In this document: piece after piece, positions 55,695 to 64,000 of the stretch | How the letters are laid out: every line of letters starts with the position of its first letter | Numbering within the stretch: the first letter of the stretch is position 1 | Notes under the pieces: generated by a model | Seen by the model: the letters and a program-made list of their open reading frames with translations, nothing else | Told to the model about the DNA's origin: nothing | Databases searched by the model: none | Source: Thermus caldilimi | Lineage (GTDB): Bacteria; Deinococcota; Deinococci; Deinococcales; Thermaceae | Length of the DNA: 64,000 nucleotides | Reading direction: 5' to 3' | Assembly: GCF_004684245.1 (NCBI RefSeq) | Contig: NZ_CP038452.1 | Location: forward strand, 2,280,796 to 2,344,795 | Translations under genes and position numbers: made by a program

Positions 55695-57090
55695 GGGCCC
55701 CCTCGAGGCAGGGGTCCACCACCCCCTCCGGCAGGACCTTACCCCGGTTGGCAAGGCCCTTGGGGTCCAGGGCCTCCTTGACCCGTTCCATGGCCAGGAG
55801 GTCTTCCGGGGCGAACATCTCCGGCATGTAAGCCTTCTTCTCCACCCCGATGCCGTGCTCCCCCGTCAAAGAGCCCCCCAGGCGTACGCAGAGCCTGAGG
55901 ATTTCCCCCGCCAGCTCCTCGGCCCGCTCCAGCTCCCTGGGTTTTTTGCCGTCGTAGAGGACCAGGGGGTGGAGGTTCCCGTCCCCCGCGTGGAAGACGT
56001 TGGCCACCCTAAGGCCGTATTCCTGGGAAAGCCTTCCGATCTCCTTCAGGGCCTCCCCCAGGCGGCTTCGGGGCACTACCCCATCCTGGACGATGTAATC
56101 CGGGGAAAGCCTTCCCACGGCGCTGAAGGCCGCCTTGCGCCCCTTCCAGATGGCCTGGCGCTCGGCCTCGCTTTGGGCGATGCGCACCTCCAAGGCCCCG
56201 CTTTCTTCAATCACCTGGGCCAGGAGTTTGGCTTCCTCCTCCACCTCCTCCTTGGGGCCTTCCAGCTCCACGATGAGGAGGGCCTCGGCTGGGGGGTAAC
56301 CGGCCTTCACCGCGGCCTCGGCGGCTTCTATGGCCAGGCGGTCCATGATCTCCATGGCCCCGGGGAGAAGCCCACTGCGGATCACCTGGCTCACGGCGTT
56401 ACCGGCGGCCTCGAGGCTCCCGTAGGCGGCCAGCAGGGTATGGTAGGCCTCGGGCCTGGGGAGAAGCCTTAGGGTGATTTCCAGGGTCACTCCCAAAAGC
56501 CCCTCGGTGCCCACGAAAAAGCCGTGGAGGTCGGGGCCCACACCCTCTAGGCTCTCCCCGCCCAGGCGCACCACCTCCCCCGTGGGGGTGACCACCTCGA
56601 GGGCCAGCACGTGGCCGGCCGTCATCCCGTACTTCAGGCAGTGGGCCCCGCCGGAGTTAAAGGCCACGTTCCCGCCAATGGTGGAGATGGGCTGGCTGGA
56701 GGGATCGGGGGCGTAATAGAGGCCAAAAGGGGCCGCCTGCCGGGAAACCTCCAGGTTTACCACCCCGGGCTCCACCACGGCGATCTTGGCCTTGGGGTCC
56801 AGGCGCAGGATGCGGTTCATGCGATTGAGGGCGATGACCAGGCCCCCTTCCACGGGCAAGGAGCCTCCCGAGAGGCTGGTGCCGCTTCCCCGGGCCACAA
56901 AGGGCACCCCGTGGCGATAGCAGAGCCTGACCGCCTCCACCACCTCCTCCTTCCGCTCGGGAAGCACCACCGCCAGGGGGCGCTTGCGGTAGGCCGTGAG
57001 GGCGTCGGACTCGTAGGGAGCCAGCTCCGCCCCCTTGCTCAGCAACCTCCCCGGGGGAAAGAGGGCCCTAAGCTCTTCCAGGAACCCCAT
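55687..57090 (-). CDS. glcD: Glycolate oxidase subunit GlcD
   Basis: 467 aa flavoprotein that oxidises glycolate (or D-lactate-like acids) to the 2-oxo acid. [20 protein letters not shown] binds FAD; the C-terminal domain has [17 protein letters not shown] and [24 protein letters not shown] 57090 with AGGAGG just upstream is preferred over a GTG two codons earlier. With malate synthase it makes a glycolate-to-malate route. Confidence 0.95.
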   Translation of the reverse strand: MGFLEELRALFPPGRLLSKGAELAPYESDALTAYRKRPLAVVLPERKEEVVEAVRLCYRHGVPFVARGSGTSLSGGSLPVEGGLVIALNRMNRILRLDPKAKIAVVEPGVVNLEVSRQAAPFGLYYAPDPSSQPISTIGGNVAFNSGGAHCLKYGMTAGHVLALEVVTPTGEVVRLGGESLEGVGPDLHGFFVGTEGLLGVTLEITLRLLPRPEAYHTLLAAYGSLEAAGNAVSQVIRSGLLPGAMEIMDRLAIEAAEAAVKAGYPPAEALLIVELEGPKEEVEEEAKLLAQVIEESGALEVRIAQSEAERQAIWKGRKAAFSAVGRLSPDYIVQDGVVPRSRLGEALKEIGRLSQEYGLRVANVFHAGDGNLHPLVLYDGKKPRELERAEELAGEILRLCVRLGGSLTGEHGIGVEKKAYMPEMFAPEDLLAMERVKEALDPKGLANRGKVLPEGVVDPCLEGAHG

Positions 57091-57166
57091 TGCCACCTCC
57101 TATCCCACTTTACCGGAAGGGGTGGGTGGCCTGTCCCATCCCTTCCTAGCCCGGATCCTTTTGACC

Positions 57167-58729
57167 TCAGTCCAGGTAATCGTAGGCCACCAGGGTCAGG
57201 AACTCGATGAACTCCTCCGAGAGGACCAGCTTATCCAGGATCTCCTCAGCCTCCTTATAGCGGCCCACCTCCCGTCCTCCCAGCTTGGCGAGCTCCTCTT
57301 CCTTGATCTTTTGGTAAAGCTCGGCGGTGACCGGGCGGCCGTCCTCCAAGGTGGCCTGCCGGTGCACCCATTGCCAAAGCTGCGCCCTGCTGATCTCCGC
57401 GGTGGCGGCATCCTCCATGAGGTTGAAGATGGCGGCGGCCCCGTTGCCGAGAAGCCACTGGTTCAGGTACTGGAGGGCCACGGAGATGTTGTTGCGAAGG
57501 CCTGCCTCCGTCACCTTGCCCCCTGGGACCTCAAAGCTCAGAAGGTCTTCCGCCCTCACCTGGACGTCCTCCCGCTTCACGTGCTTCTGGTGGGGCTTGT
57601 CCCCCAGGTGGCGATCAAAAACCTCCATGGCCACGGGCACCAGGTCGGGGTGGGCCACCCAGGTGCCGTCAAATCCCTGGGAGGCTTCCCTTTCCTTGTC
57701 GGCCCGCACCTGCTGAAAGGCCTTTTCGTTCACCTCGGGGTCCTTACGGCTGGGGATGAAGGCGGCCATACCCCCGATGGCGTGAGCCTCATGGATATGG
57801 CAGGACTTGACCAGAAGCTCGGTGTAGGCCTTCATGAAGGGTACGGTCATGGTCACCTGGGCCCGGTCGGGGAAGATGGGGGCGGTGGTGGCGAACTTCT
57901 TGATGCAGCTGAAGATGTAGTCCCAGCGGCCGGCGTTGAGCCCGGCGGCGTGCTCTTTAAGCTCGTAGAGGATCTCCTCCATCTCAAAGGCCGCCAGGAT
58001 GGTTTCAATGAGTACCGTGGCCCGGATGGTACCCCGGGGGATGCCCAGGTAGTCCTGGGCGAAGTTGAAGACCTGGTTCCAAAGCCGGGCCTCCAGGTGG
58101 CTTTCCAGCTTGGGCAGGTAGAAGTAGGGGCCGCTGCCCCGCCTTAGGAGCTCGTGGGCGTTGTGGAAGAAGTAAAGGCCAAAGTCAAAGAGGCTTGCGG
58201 AGATGGGCTCCCCGTCCACCCGCACATGCTTTTCCACCAGGTGCCAGCCCCGGGGCCGGACCACCAGGGTGGCCACCTTTTCCTTCAGCTTGTACTCCTT
58301 CCCCTCGGGGCTTACAAAGTCAATCTGGCGGCGGACGGCGTCATAGAGGTTCTTCTGCCCCTGGATCACGTTGTCCCAGGTGGGGGAGAGGGCGTCTTCA
58401 AAGTCCGCCATGAAGACCTTGGCCCCGGAGTTCAGGGCGTTCACCACCATCTTGCGGTCCGTGGGGCCGGTGATCTCCACCCGGCGGTCCAAAAGGTCGG
58501 GTGGTGCCTCCGCCACCTGCCAGGACCCGCCCCGCACGAAGGCGGTTTCCTCAAGAAAGTCCGGCTTTTCCCCGGCCTTGTACCTTTCCCAGAGGGTTTT
58601 CCTGCGCTCCAAAAGCGCCTTGCGCACGGGGTTGAACTCCCGTTGCAGGGCCACCACGAACCTCAGGGCCTCTTCCGTGAGCACCTCTCCCAAGAGGGGA
58701 TGGTCATTGAGGATCTCCACGCCTTTCAT
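57167..58729 (-). CDS. aceB: Malate synthase A
   Basis: Condenses glyoxylate with acetyl-CoA to malate. 520 aa, typical of isoform [50 protein letters not shown] (in parts), and the C-terminal [27 protein letters not shown] are family motifs. Preceded by a clear promoter; upstream of glcDEF in the same direction. Likely controlled by the divergent IclR protein. Confidence 0.96.
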   Translation of the reverse strand: MKGVEILNDHPLLGEVLTEEALRFVVALQREFNPVRKALLERRKTLWERYKAGEKPDFLEETAFVRGGSWQVAEAPPDLLDRRVEITGPTDRKMVVNALNSGAKVFMADFEDALSPTWDNVIQGQKNLYDAVRRQIDFVSPEGKEYKLKEKVATLVVRPRGWHLVEKHVRVDGEPISASLFDFGLYFFHNAHELLRRGSGPYFYLPKLESHLEARLWNQVFNFAQDYLGIPRGTIRATVLIETILAAFEMEEILYELKEHAAGLNAGRWDYIFSCIKKFATTAPIFPDRAQVTMTVPFMKAYTELLVKSCHIHEAHAIGGMAAFIPSRKDPEVNEKAFQQVRADKEREASQGFDGTWVAHPDLVPVAMEVFDRHLGDKPHQKHVKREDVQVRAEDLLSFEVPGGKVTEAGLRNNISVALQYLNQWLLGNGAAAIFNLMEDAATAEISRAQLWQWVHRQATLEDGRPVTAELYQKIKEEELAKLGGREVGRYKEAEEILDKLVLSEEFIEFLTLVAYDYLD

Positions 58730-58738
58730 GGTGGTTTG

Positions 58739-58768
58739 AGCCTAAGGGAAGGGATGGGGATTTGTCAA
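58739..58768 (-). promoter_or_regulatory. aceB promoter
   Basis: -35 TTGACA (58763-58768), 18-bp spacer, -10 TAGGCT (58739-58744), 9 nt before ATG 58729. Confidence 0.65.
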
Positions 58769-58772
58769 GAAG

Positions 58773-58802
58773 CAAAATGATTTTTTGTTATTTGAAAAAC
58801 AA
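58773..58802. promoter_or_regulatory. AT-rich operator-like region between aceB and iclR
   Basis: In otherwise GC-rich DNA, runs TTTTTT and AAAAA face each other about the sequence GTTATTTG (58781-58799), with a nearby AAAATGATTTT. This symmetry fits an IclR-type regulator site controlling both divergent genes. Confidence 0.45.
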
Positions 58803-58814
58803 CCCAGCGGGTGC

Positions 58815-58820
58815 TAGCCT
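58815..58820 (+). promoter_or_regulatory. -10 box TAGCCT of the IclR regulator
   Basis: TAGCCT plus seven bases to ATG 58828, fitting a leaderless start. Confidence 0.45.
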
Positions 58821-58827
58821 GGAGCCT

Positions 58828-59586
58828 ATGCCACGACCCAGGAGGAAAGGAGCCGAGGAGGTGAAGACCTTGGAGCGGGGCCTAAGTGTCCTCGAGGCCC
58901 TGGCGGAGCTTAAGGAGGCTGGGCTTTCCCCCCTGGCGGAGCGGACGGGGCTTACCAAGAGCACCCTTTACCGCCTCCTCCAGACCCTGGTTCGCCACGG
59001 CTTCGTGGAGGAGGAAAGGGGCCTTTACCGGGTGGGTCCCAAGGCCTTCGCTGTGGGCCAGGTTTATCCCAGGCAGAACCTGCTTCTTGCGGCGCATCCG
59101 GAGATGGAGGCCCTGGCGGCGGAAACGGGGGAGAGCGTGAACCTGGCGGTGCTGGCGGGAAGGGAGGCCCTCTATCTGGACCAGGCGGAGGGGGCCAGGT
59201 TGGTCCGGCTCTTCACCGCCCCAGGCTCCCGGGCTCCCCTGCACGCCACGGGGGTGGGGAAGGTCCTCCTCGCCTTCCGGGGCCTTCCCGAGGGGCTTTC
59301 CCTGGTGCCCTACACGCCCTTTACCCTGACCCGCCTCGAGGACCTGAAGCGGGAGCTGGAAACCGTGCGCCAGAAGGGCTACGCCCTGGACAACGAGGAG
59401 AGGGAGCTGGGAGTGCGCTGTGTGGCCGCTCCCGTCTTCGGCCCCGGGGGAGAGGTGGTGGCCGCCTTGTCCCTCTCCGCTCCCGCCAGCCGCCTTTCCC
59501 TAGAGGAGGCCCACCGCCTGGCTCCCCGGGTGGTGGAGGCGGCCAGAAAAGCTTCCTTGCGCCTAGGCTTCGTGTCCGCCTTATAA
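58828..59586 (+). CDS. IclR family transcriptional regulator
   Basis: 252 aa. Winged helix (about 10-75: TLERGLSVLEALAELK, LAERTGLTKSTLYRLLQTL) and an effector domain with PLHATGVGKVLLAF and ALDNEERELGVRCVAAPVF. IclR proteins often sense glyoxylate or aromatic acids. Divergence from aceB and the glc genes points to glyoxylate or pyruvate as signal. ATG 58828 is supported by the -10 box. Confidence 0.93.
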   Translation: MPRPRRKGAEEVKTLERGLSVLEALAELKEAGLSPLAERTGLTKSTLYRLLQTLVRHGFVEEERGLYRVGPKAFAVGQVYPRQNLLLAAHPEMEALAAETGESVNLAVLAGREALYLDQAEGARLVRLFTAPGSRAPLHATGVGKVLLAFRGLPEGLSLVPYTPFTLTRLEDLKRELETVRQKGYALDNEERELGVRCVAAPVFGPGGEVVAALSLSAPASRLSLEEAHRLAPRVVEAARKASLRLGFVSAL

Positions 59587-59587
59587 T
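59582..59587 (+). promoter_or_regulatory. -10 box TATAAT of hspR
   Basis: Consensus TATAAT overlaps the IclR stop codon. The leader is about 35 nt with a GGAGGG ribosome site. No HAIR-type (CTTGAGT-N7-ACTCAAG) sequence was found nearby, so autoregulation is not obvious. Confidence 0.55.
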
Positions 59588-59627
59588 GACATTGGTTAGG
59601 AGGGTTTAGCGGAGGGAGCTAAAGGCC

Positions 59628-60326
59628 ATGAACAAGGACCGTCCCGTGTACGTGATCTCGGTGGCGGCGGAGCTTTTGGAGATGCACCCGCAGACCCTAA
59701 GGCTTTACGAGCGGAAGGGTTTAATTAAGCCGAAGCGGTCTGGGGGGAAGACCCGGCTTTACTCGGAGCGGGACATTGAGAAGCTCCGGGAGATCCGCCG
59801 CTTGACGCAGGAGCTTGGGGTGAACCTGGCGGGGGTGGAGGAGATCATGCGGCTTCGCTCGGAGCTGGAGGCCCTGCAGGCCCGTTTTGAGGCCGAGGTG
59901 GCCCGGCTGAAGGAGGAGATCGGGGCCCGTTTTGCGGAGCTGGAACGCCCGGCCCTTCCCCCTCCCGGGGCCACGGCCAGGCCCTCCCCCAAGGACCGTC
60001 CCGTGTACGTGATCTCGGTGGCGGCGGAGCTTTTGGAGATGCACCCGCAGACCCTAAGGCTTTACGAGCGGAAGGGTTTAATTAAGCCGAAGCGGTCTGG
60101 GGGGAAGACCCGGCTTTACTCGGAGCGGGACATTGAGAAGCTCCGGGAGATCCGCCGCTTGACGCAGGAGCTTGGGGTGAACCTGGCGGGGGTGGAGGAG
60201 ATCATGCGGCTTCGCTCGGAGCTGGAGGCCCTGCAGGCCCGTTTTGAGGCCGAGGTGGCCCGGCTGAAGCTCCTTCTCTTGGAAGAGGGCAAGACCCTTC
60301 CCGAAGGGAGTAGCATGGGGGCGTGA
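59628..60326 (+). CDS. hspR: HspR-like MerR family regulator, tandem-duplicated in one chain
   Basis: 232 aa carrying two complete HspR units. Each has [20 protein letters not shown] (HTH), [20 protein letters not shown] (wing) and [20 protein letters not shown], then a coiled coil. HspR represses chaperone genes, usually as a dimer on HAIR sites. The units are encoded by direct repeats 59633-59912 and 59990-60269, apparently identical over 280 bp. They are joined by a 26-residue linker rich in Pro/Ala, with a further short tail [13 protein letters not shown] after unit 2. An ordinary HspR is about 110-140 aa. Stop overlaps the next start by 4 nt. Confidence 0.88.
   Translation: MNKDRPVYVISVAAELLEMHPQTLRLYERKGLIKPKRSGGKTRLYSERDIEKLREIRRLTQELGVNLAGVEEIMRLRSELEALQARFEAEVARLKEEIGARFAELERPALPPPGATARPSPKDRPVYVISVAAELLEMHPQTLRLYERKGLIKPKRSGGKTRLYSERDIEKLREIRRLTQELGVNLAGVEEIMRLRSELEALQARFEAEVARLKLLLLEEGKTLPEGSSMGA
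59633..59912 (+). repeat. Direct repeat, copy 1 (280 bp) in hspR
   Basis: Matches 59990-60269 with no difference that I can see; period 357 bp, an exact multiple of three. Confidence 0.9.
59990..60269 (+). repeat. Direct repeat, copy 2 (280 bp) in hspR
   Basis: Second copy of the repeat; the 77 bp between copies encodes the linker between the two HspR units. Confidence 0.9.
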
Positions 60327-61633
60327 GCGCGTTAGAGCCCCTTTTGGAGTTCCTCTCCATCCCCTCCGTATCCACCGACCCGGCCCACAAGGAAGACGTT
60401 CGCAAGGCGGCCCTCTGGCTTGCGGAGAGGCTGAGGGAGCGGGGTTTCCGCACGGAGCTCCACGAGACCCCGCTGCACCCCATCCTCTACGCGGAGCGCC
60501 TCCTGGATCCCAAGGCCCCCACGGTCCTGGTCTACGGCCACTACGACGTCCAGCCCCCAGATCCCTTGGAGCTTTGGGAAACCCCCCCTTTCGTTCCCAC
60601 GGTGCGGGAGGGAAGGGTCTACGCCCGGGGAGCCTCCGACGACAAGGGGCAGCTTTGGGCCCATGTGGCGGCCCTCGAGGGCCTGCCCGCCCGGGTGAAC
60701 GTGAAGTTCCTGGTGGAGGGGGAGGAGGAGATCGGAAGCCCGAGCCTTCTGCCCTTCGTGCGGGAGCACCGGGAGAAGCTCCAAACCGACGTGGTCCTCA
60801 TCTCCGATGGCGCCATGTTCGCTCCCCTCACCCCTACCCTCACCTATGGCCTGAGGGGCCTGGCCTATTTGGAGGTGCGCCTGAAGGGGGCCCGTCGGGA
60901 CCTCCACTCCGGAAGTTTCGGTGGTGTGGCTCCGAACCCCATCCAGGCCATGGGATGGATTCTCTCCAAGCTAAAGGACGAGAAAACCGGGAGGATCCTG
61001 GTTCCCGGCCTTTACGACCGGGTGCGGCCGGTTTCGGAGGAGGAAAGGAAGCTCTGGCCCTCCTTGGACGAGGAGGCCTTGAGACAGGAGCTCGGGGTGG
61101 AGGTGCTGCCCGGGGAGGAGGGCTATAGCCTCCTGGAAAGGCTATGGGCCCGGCCCACCCTGGACCCCAACGGCATTTGGGGAGGGTACCAGGGGGAGGG
61201 CTCCAAGACGGTGATCCCCGCTGAGGCGGGCTTCAAGGTTTCCTTGCGCCTGGTGCCGGACCAGGACCCCGAGGAGGTGGCCAGCCAGGTGGAGGCTTAC
61301 CTGCGGGAGATCTGCCCGCCCGGCTACACCATGGAGATCCTCCGCCTTCACGGGGGCAGGCCCGTCCTCACCGATCCCCATAGCCCCCCCATGCGCCTCA
61401 TGGCCAAGGCCCTGGAGGAGGTCTGGGGCAGCCCCCCCGTGTACACCCGGGAGGGAGGGACCATCCCGGTGGTGGCGGAGTTCCAGGATGCCCTTCATGC
61501 GCCTGTGGTCCTCCTGGGCCTAGGGCTTCCTGACGACAACCTCCACGCCCCCAACGAGAAGTTGGACCTGATTAACCTGGAGAAGGGCATCGCTACCCTG
61601 AGGCGCTTCTACGAGCTCCTGGCGGAGGCTTAG
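60323..61633 (+). CDS. M20 family dipeptidase
   Basis: 436 aa dizinc peptidase of the CNDP/PepV-like group. [21 protein letters not shown] (bridging Asp), [12 protein letters not shown] (catalytic and metal Glu) and LHSGSFGG are visible. Probably degrades dipeptides in the cytosol. GTG start overlaps the hspR stop, so its expression may follow heat or protein stress. Confidence 0.92.
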   Translation: MSALEPLLEFLSIPSVSTDPAHKEDVRKAALWLAERLRERGFRTELHETPLHPILYAERLLDPKAPTVLVYGHYDVQPPDPLELWETPPFVPTVREGRVYARGASDDKGQLWAHVAALEGLPARVNVKFLVEGEEEIGSPSLLPFVREHREKLQTDVVLISDGAMFAPLTPTLTYGLRGLAYLEVRLKGARRDLHSGSFGGVAPNPIQAMGWILSKLKDEKTGRILVPGLYDRVRPVSEEERKLWPSLDEEALRQELGVEVLPGEEGYSLLERLWARPTLDPNGIWGGYQGEGSKTVIPAEAGFKVSLRLVPDQDPEEVASQVEAYLREICPPGYTMEILRLHGGRPVLTDPHSPPMRLMAKALEEVWGSPPVYTREGGTIPVVAEFQDALHAPVVLLGLGLPDDNLHAPNEKLDLINLEKGIATLRRFYELLAEA

Positions 61634-61640
61634 GCCAAGG

Positions 61641-62591
61641 GTGTCGGCCCTGGAGCATTTCCAGTTGCCCCTGTACCTGTTGGCGGCCCTTTTGGGGGCG
61701 GGGCTTGGCTTTTGGGCTCCGGGGCTTTCCCCGTGGGGGGAGGTCCTGCTCTGGCCTGTCCTCATGGTTCTCCTCTTCGCCACCTTTCTCCAGGTGCCCC
61801 TCCTCGCCCTGCGGCGAGCTTTCCGCGACCGGGCCTTCCTCCTTGCCGGGCTGGTGGGCAACTTCTTCCTCGTGCCCCTTCTCGTCTACGCCCTTCTCCA
61901 GCTCCTCCCTCCGGAGCCGGGCCTCCGGCTTGGGGTGGCCCTGGTCCTCCTTGTGCCCTGCACGGACTGGTTTCTGGCCTTCGCCCACCTGGGCCGGGGG
62001 GACATGGCCCGGGCCCTGGCCCTTACCCCCCTAAACCTCTTCCTGCAGCTTCCCCTCCTGCCCCTTTACCTCCTCCTCCTGGGAGGACGCGTGGGTGGCC
62101 TCCCTTCCGAGGCCCTGGTTCAAGCGGCCTTGGTGGTCCTGACGCCCCTCCTCTTGGCCCCCTTCCTCCAGGCCCGCTCCCTAGGGCCAACCCTCGCCGC
62201 TAGGACCGTCTCCTGGCCGGTTCCCCTTCTGGCCCTGGTGGTCTTTCTGGTAGCCCTAGGGTACGCGGGCCACGTGGGCGGGTTCCAGGTCCACCTTTGG
62301 GGCCTTGTGGGGGTCTTCGCCCTTTTCCTCCTCCTGGCCCTGGGCCTGGCCTGGGTTCTGGCCCGCCTCTTCCGCCTCGAGGCCAAGACGGGGCGGACCC
62401 TCGCCTTCAGCCTGGGCACCCGCAACTCCTTTTTGGTCCTGCCCCTGGCCCTAGCCCTTCCGGAAGGGATGGCCCTTGCGCCTTTGGCCGTCGTCCTTCA
62501 AGCCTTGGTGGAGCTCTTGGGGATGGGGGTGGCGGTTCGGCTCGTCCCCAGGCTCTTCCCTAGCCCGCTTGACCCGGGTGGGCCCTCTTGA
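61641..62591 (+). CDS. ACR3-like / bile acid:sodium symporter superfamily transporter
   Basis: 316 aa with about 10 membrane helices. [18 protein letters not shown] and the later [15 protein letters not shown] are typical of ACR3 arsenite exporters and relatives. The conserved Cys of ACR3 is present in VPCTDW. No arsR or arsenate reductase lies nearby, so arsenite is only one possible substrate. GTG start 7 nt after the dipeptidase stop. Confidence 0.78.
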   Translation: MSALEHFQLPLYLLAALLGAGLGFWAPGLSPWGEVLLWPVLMVLLFATFLQVPLLALRRAFRDRAFLLAGLVGNFFLVPLLVYALLQLLPPEPGLRLGVALVLLVPCTDWFLAFAHLGRGDMARALALTPLNLFLQLPLLPLYLLLLGGRVGGLPSEALVQAALVVLTPLLLAPFLQARSLGPTLAARTVSWPVPLLALVVFLVALGYAGHVGGFQVHLWGLVGVFALFLLLALGLAWVLARLFRLEAKTGRTLAFSLGTRNSFLVLPLALALPEGMALAPLAVVLQALVELLGMGVAVRLVPRLFPSPLDPGGPS

Positions 62592-63291
62592 AGATGAGGG
62601 CCTCTCCCACCCGGCCCGTGAGGGTGGGGACCACGGCGCTTTTGGCCACCTGGGCGCAGAAGGGTACATCGGCCTCGAGGCCCATACCTTTCAGGGCGGT
62701 GGCGGCGGCGGAGAGGGAGAGGGCTTCCAAGGGGTCCTGGTAGTTCCGCTTCACCGCCAAAGCGATCCTGGCCCCATCCTCGGGCTCCACCTCCCCCAAA
62801 AGGCCCAGGTACTCCGCCAGGACCCCGGCGGTGTAGAGGTCGTCCAGGCCCACCCGCCCCTCCTTGCCGGCGGCCAGAATGGCCACTTCCTCTGTGGCCA
62901 GCTCCCGGGCCAGGCGGGCGGCCGCGTGGGCGTTGAAGAGGGAGGCCAAAAGCACGTGCTTGGCGGTCCTGGCGGCCACATGGGCGGCCTTGGTGCCGTT
63001 GGTGGTGCTCATCACCACGGTCTTGCCGCCCACAGGGGCCTCGAGGGCCTCCCGGGGGGAGTTGCCCAGGTCGAACCCCGGGGGTTTTAACCCCCCCACC
63101 TCCCCTGCCAGGAGCACGTCCCGGTCCTTGAAGGCCCGGGCGGCCTCGAGGCTTGGGACCCAGTACAGGGCCTCGGCCCCCGCCTCCAGGAAGGCAACCG
63201 CGGTGGTGGTGGAGCGGATCACGTCCACCACCAACACCACATCGGGGTAGACCAGCTCCTCCGCGGGGAGAACATCCACCTTCAAGCGCAT
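62560..63291 (-). CDS. comB: 2-phosphosulfolactate phosphatase family protein
   Basis: 243 aa, COG2045. [26 protein letters not shown] and [14 protein letters not shown] are conserved family segments. In methanogens ComB makes sulfolactate for coenzyme M; in bacteria its substrate is often unproven. Overlaps the ACR3-like gene by 32 nt tail to tail. Follows the Crp-type regulator in the same direction (24-nt gap). Confidence 0.87.
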   Translation of the reverse strand: MRLKVDVLPAEELVYPDVVLVVDVIRSTTTAVAFLEAGAEALYWVPSLEAARAFKDRDVLLAGEVGGLKPPGFDLGNSPREALEAPVGGKTVVMSTTNGTKAAHVAARTAKHVLLASLFNAHAAARLARELATEEVAILAAGKEGRVGLDDLYTAGVLAEYLGLLGEVEPEDGARIALAVKRNYQDPLEALSLSAAATALKGMGLEADVPFCAQVAKSAVVPTLTGRVGEALIFKRAHPGQAG

Positions 63292-63315
63292 GGAAGGCCC
63301 TCCGATTGGGTTTCT

Positions 63316-63966
63316 TCAAACCAGGCCAAAGGCCACCTCCTCCAAAAGCCTGGGGTCCACCACCTCCACCACCCCTGAAAAAAGCCGCAGGACGCCTTGG
63401 TCTTTGAGCTCGTGGAGGACCCGGGTGGTGGTTTCCCGGCTCACCCCGGCCAGGGCGGCCAGGTCCTGGTGGCGGAGCTGGAAGTGGGGCCCATATCCTT
63501 GGCGAAGGAGCTTTAAGAGGGCGTAGGCTACCCGGCTTCTTGCCTCCTCAAAGGCCAGAAGGTCCAGCTCCAGGTTGAGTTCCCGCAGGCGGTGGGCCAG
63601 GATGCGGGCCAGGTTGTGGGCAAAAAGGGGCAGGCGGCGGATGAGCCCAAAGTAGGCTTCCCGGTAGAGGGCAAGGAGAAGGGTTTCCTCCTCCGCCAGG
63701 GCGCTGGCGCTTCGTTCCCTCCCGTCCAAAAGGCTCATCTCCCCAAAAACCTCCCCAGGCCCCAGGAACCCCAGGATCTTTTCCTGGCCTCCCAGGTGGG
63801 TGCGGTAGAGGCGCACCCGACCCTCCTCCACCAGGTAAAGGGCCTGGCCCAGATCCCCCTGGTGGAAGATGGCTTTGCCCTTGGGGTAGCTCAGGGGCTG
63901 GAAGTAGGAGCGGGCCAGGCGGGTTTCCTCCGGACCCATATCCTGGAAGAGGGGGGATGCCGGCAT
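63316..63966 (-). CDS. Crp/Fnr family transcriptional regulator
   Basis: 216 aa. Cyclic-nucleotide-binding-type beta roll (about 5-115, YPKGKAIFHQGDLGQALYLV, LGPGEVFGEMSLLDGRERSA), long dimer helix, and C-terminal HTH (RHQDLAALAGVSRETTTRVL). GEMSLLDGRERSA resembles the cAMP-pocket phosphate-binding loop, so cAMP binding is possible. No Fnr-type cysteines. Own leaderless promoter; comB follows it. Confidence 0.92.
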   Translation of the reverse strand: MPASPLFQDMGPEETRLARSYFQPLSYPKGKAIFHQGDLGQALYLVEEGRVRLYRTHLGGQEKILGFLGPGEVFGEMSLLDGRERSASALAEEETLLLALYREAYFGLIRRLPLFAHNLARILAHRLRELNLELDLLAFEEARSRVAYALLKLLRQGYGPHFQLRHQDLAALAGVSRETTTRVLHELKDQGVLRLFSGVVEVVDPRLLEEVAFGLV

Positions 63967-63973
63967 CGGCCTT

Positions 63974-63979
63974 ACTCTA
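63974..63979 (-). promoter_or_regulatory. -10 box TAGAGT of the Crp/Fnr regulator
   Basis: TAGAGT plus seven bases to ATG 63966, leaderless arrangement. Confidence 0.5.
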
Positions 63980-64000
63980 ACCGAGGCTTCATCTTTTGCC

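Noticed and set aside
59583-59640. A HAIR element for HspR autoregulation
   Set aside because: No CTTGAGT-N7-ACTCAAG or close variant is found in the hspR leader; only a TATAAT box and a Shine-Dalgarno are clear.

Overview
The window is a GC-rich, densely packed bacterial chromosome segment that reads as the genus Thermus. The MutS N-terminus is close to the classic Thermus aquaticus protein. A TmrAB-type heterodimeric ABC exporter, a SorAB-like sulfite oxidation pair, branched-chain amino acid and TAXI-TRAP uptake systems, and many TAnnnT boxes 6-7 nt before start codons (leaderless transcription) all fit Thermus/Deinococcus. The species cannot be fixed from sequence alone. No rRNA, tRNA or CRISPR array was seen.

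Layout. 1-10 kb: aroQ, a LysM/M23 peptidase, an RNA m5U methyltransferase (frameshifted), a LuxR-type response regulator, an M20 peptidase, a DUF2229-like protein, tmrB-tmrA (tmrA frameshifted) and folC. 10-14 kb: an accessory patch with an ABC-2 exporter (permease broken), a 36-codon ORF ending inside a perfect 30-bp palindrome, a decayed gene remnant, a frameshifted BTAD-type regulator and a 108-bp element with terminal inverted repeats. 14-26 kb: peptide ABC permeases and binding protein, the livKHMGF operon, glnA and a Tat-exported 5'-nucleotidase. 27-30.7 kb: MOSC protein, dihaem cytochrome c, sulfite-oxidase-like molybdoenzyme and an IS4-like insertion sequence. 30.7-37.3 kb: mutS-mutL, an RraA-like protein, purU and an HtrA protease. 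37.3-42 kb: a TAXI-TRAP transporter with two binding proteins and a DUF1850 protein. 42-50.8 kb: site-2 protease, MFS exporter, wecB/wecA-like/upp, a kinase-fold protein, two radical SAM proteins and a small hypothetical.

50.8-59.6 kb is a glycolate/glyoxylate locus: aceB, glcD-glcE-glcF and a glycerate kinase (frameshifted), with an IclR regulator divergent from aceB. A VapBC module sits between glcF and the glycerate kinase gene and an MNT/HEPN pair lies just after it, so metabolic and toxin-antitoxin genes form one close-packed run. 59.6-64 kb: hspR, M20 dipeptidase, ACR3-like transporter, comB and a Crp/Fnr regulator.

The most striking observation is hspR: it carries an apparently perfect 280-bp direct repeat in frame, encoding two complete HspR units in one 232-aa chain, a potential single-chain dimer. 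Other leads are a shared TetR-type operator before two unrelated exporters, back-to-back leaderless promoters sharing one -10 region (rraA-like/purU), the small-ORF/palindrome/exporter arrangement near 11.7 kb, and six frameshifts that all fall in G/C homopolymers. The last point leaves sequencing error, pseudogenes and transcriptional slippage all open.
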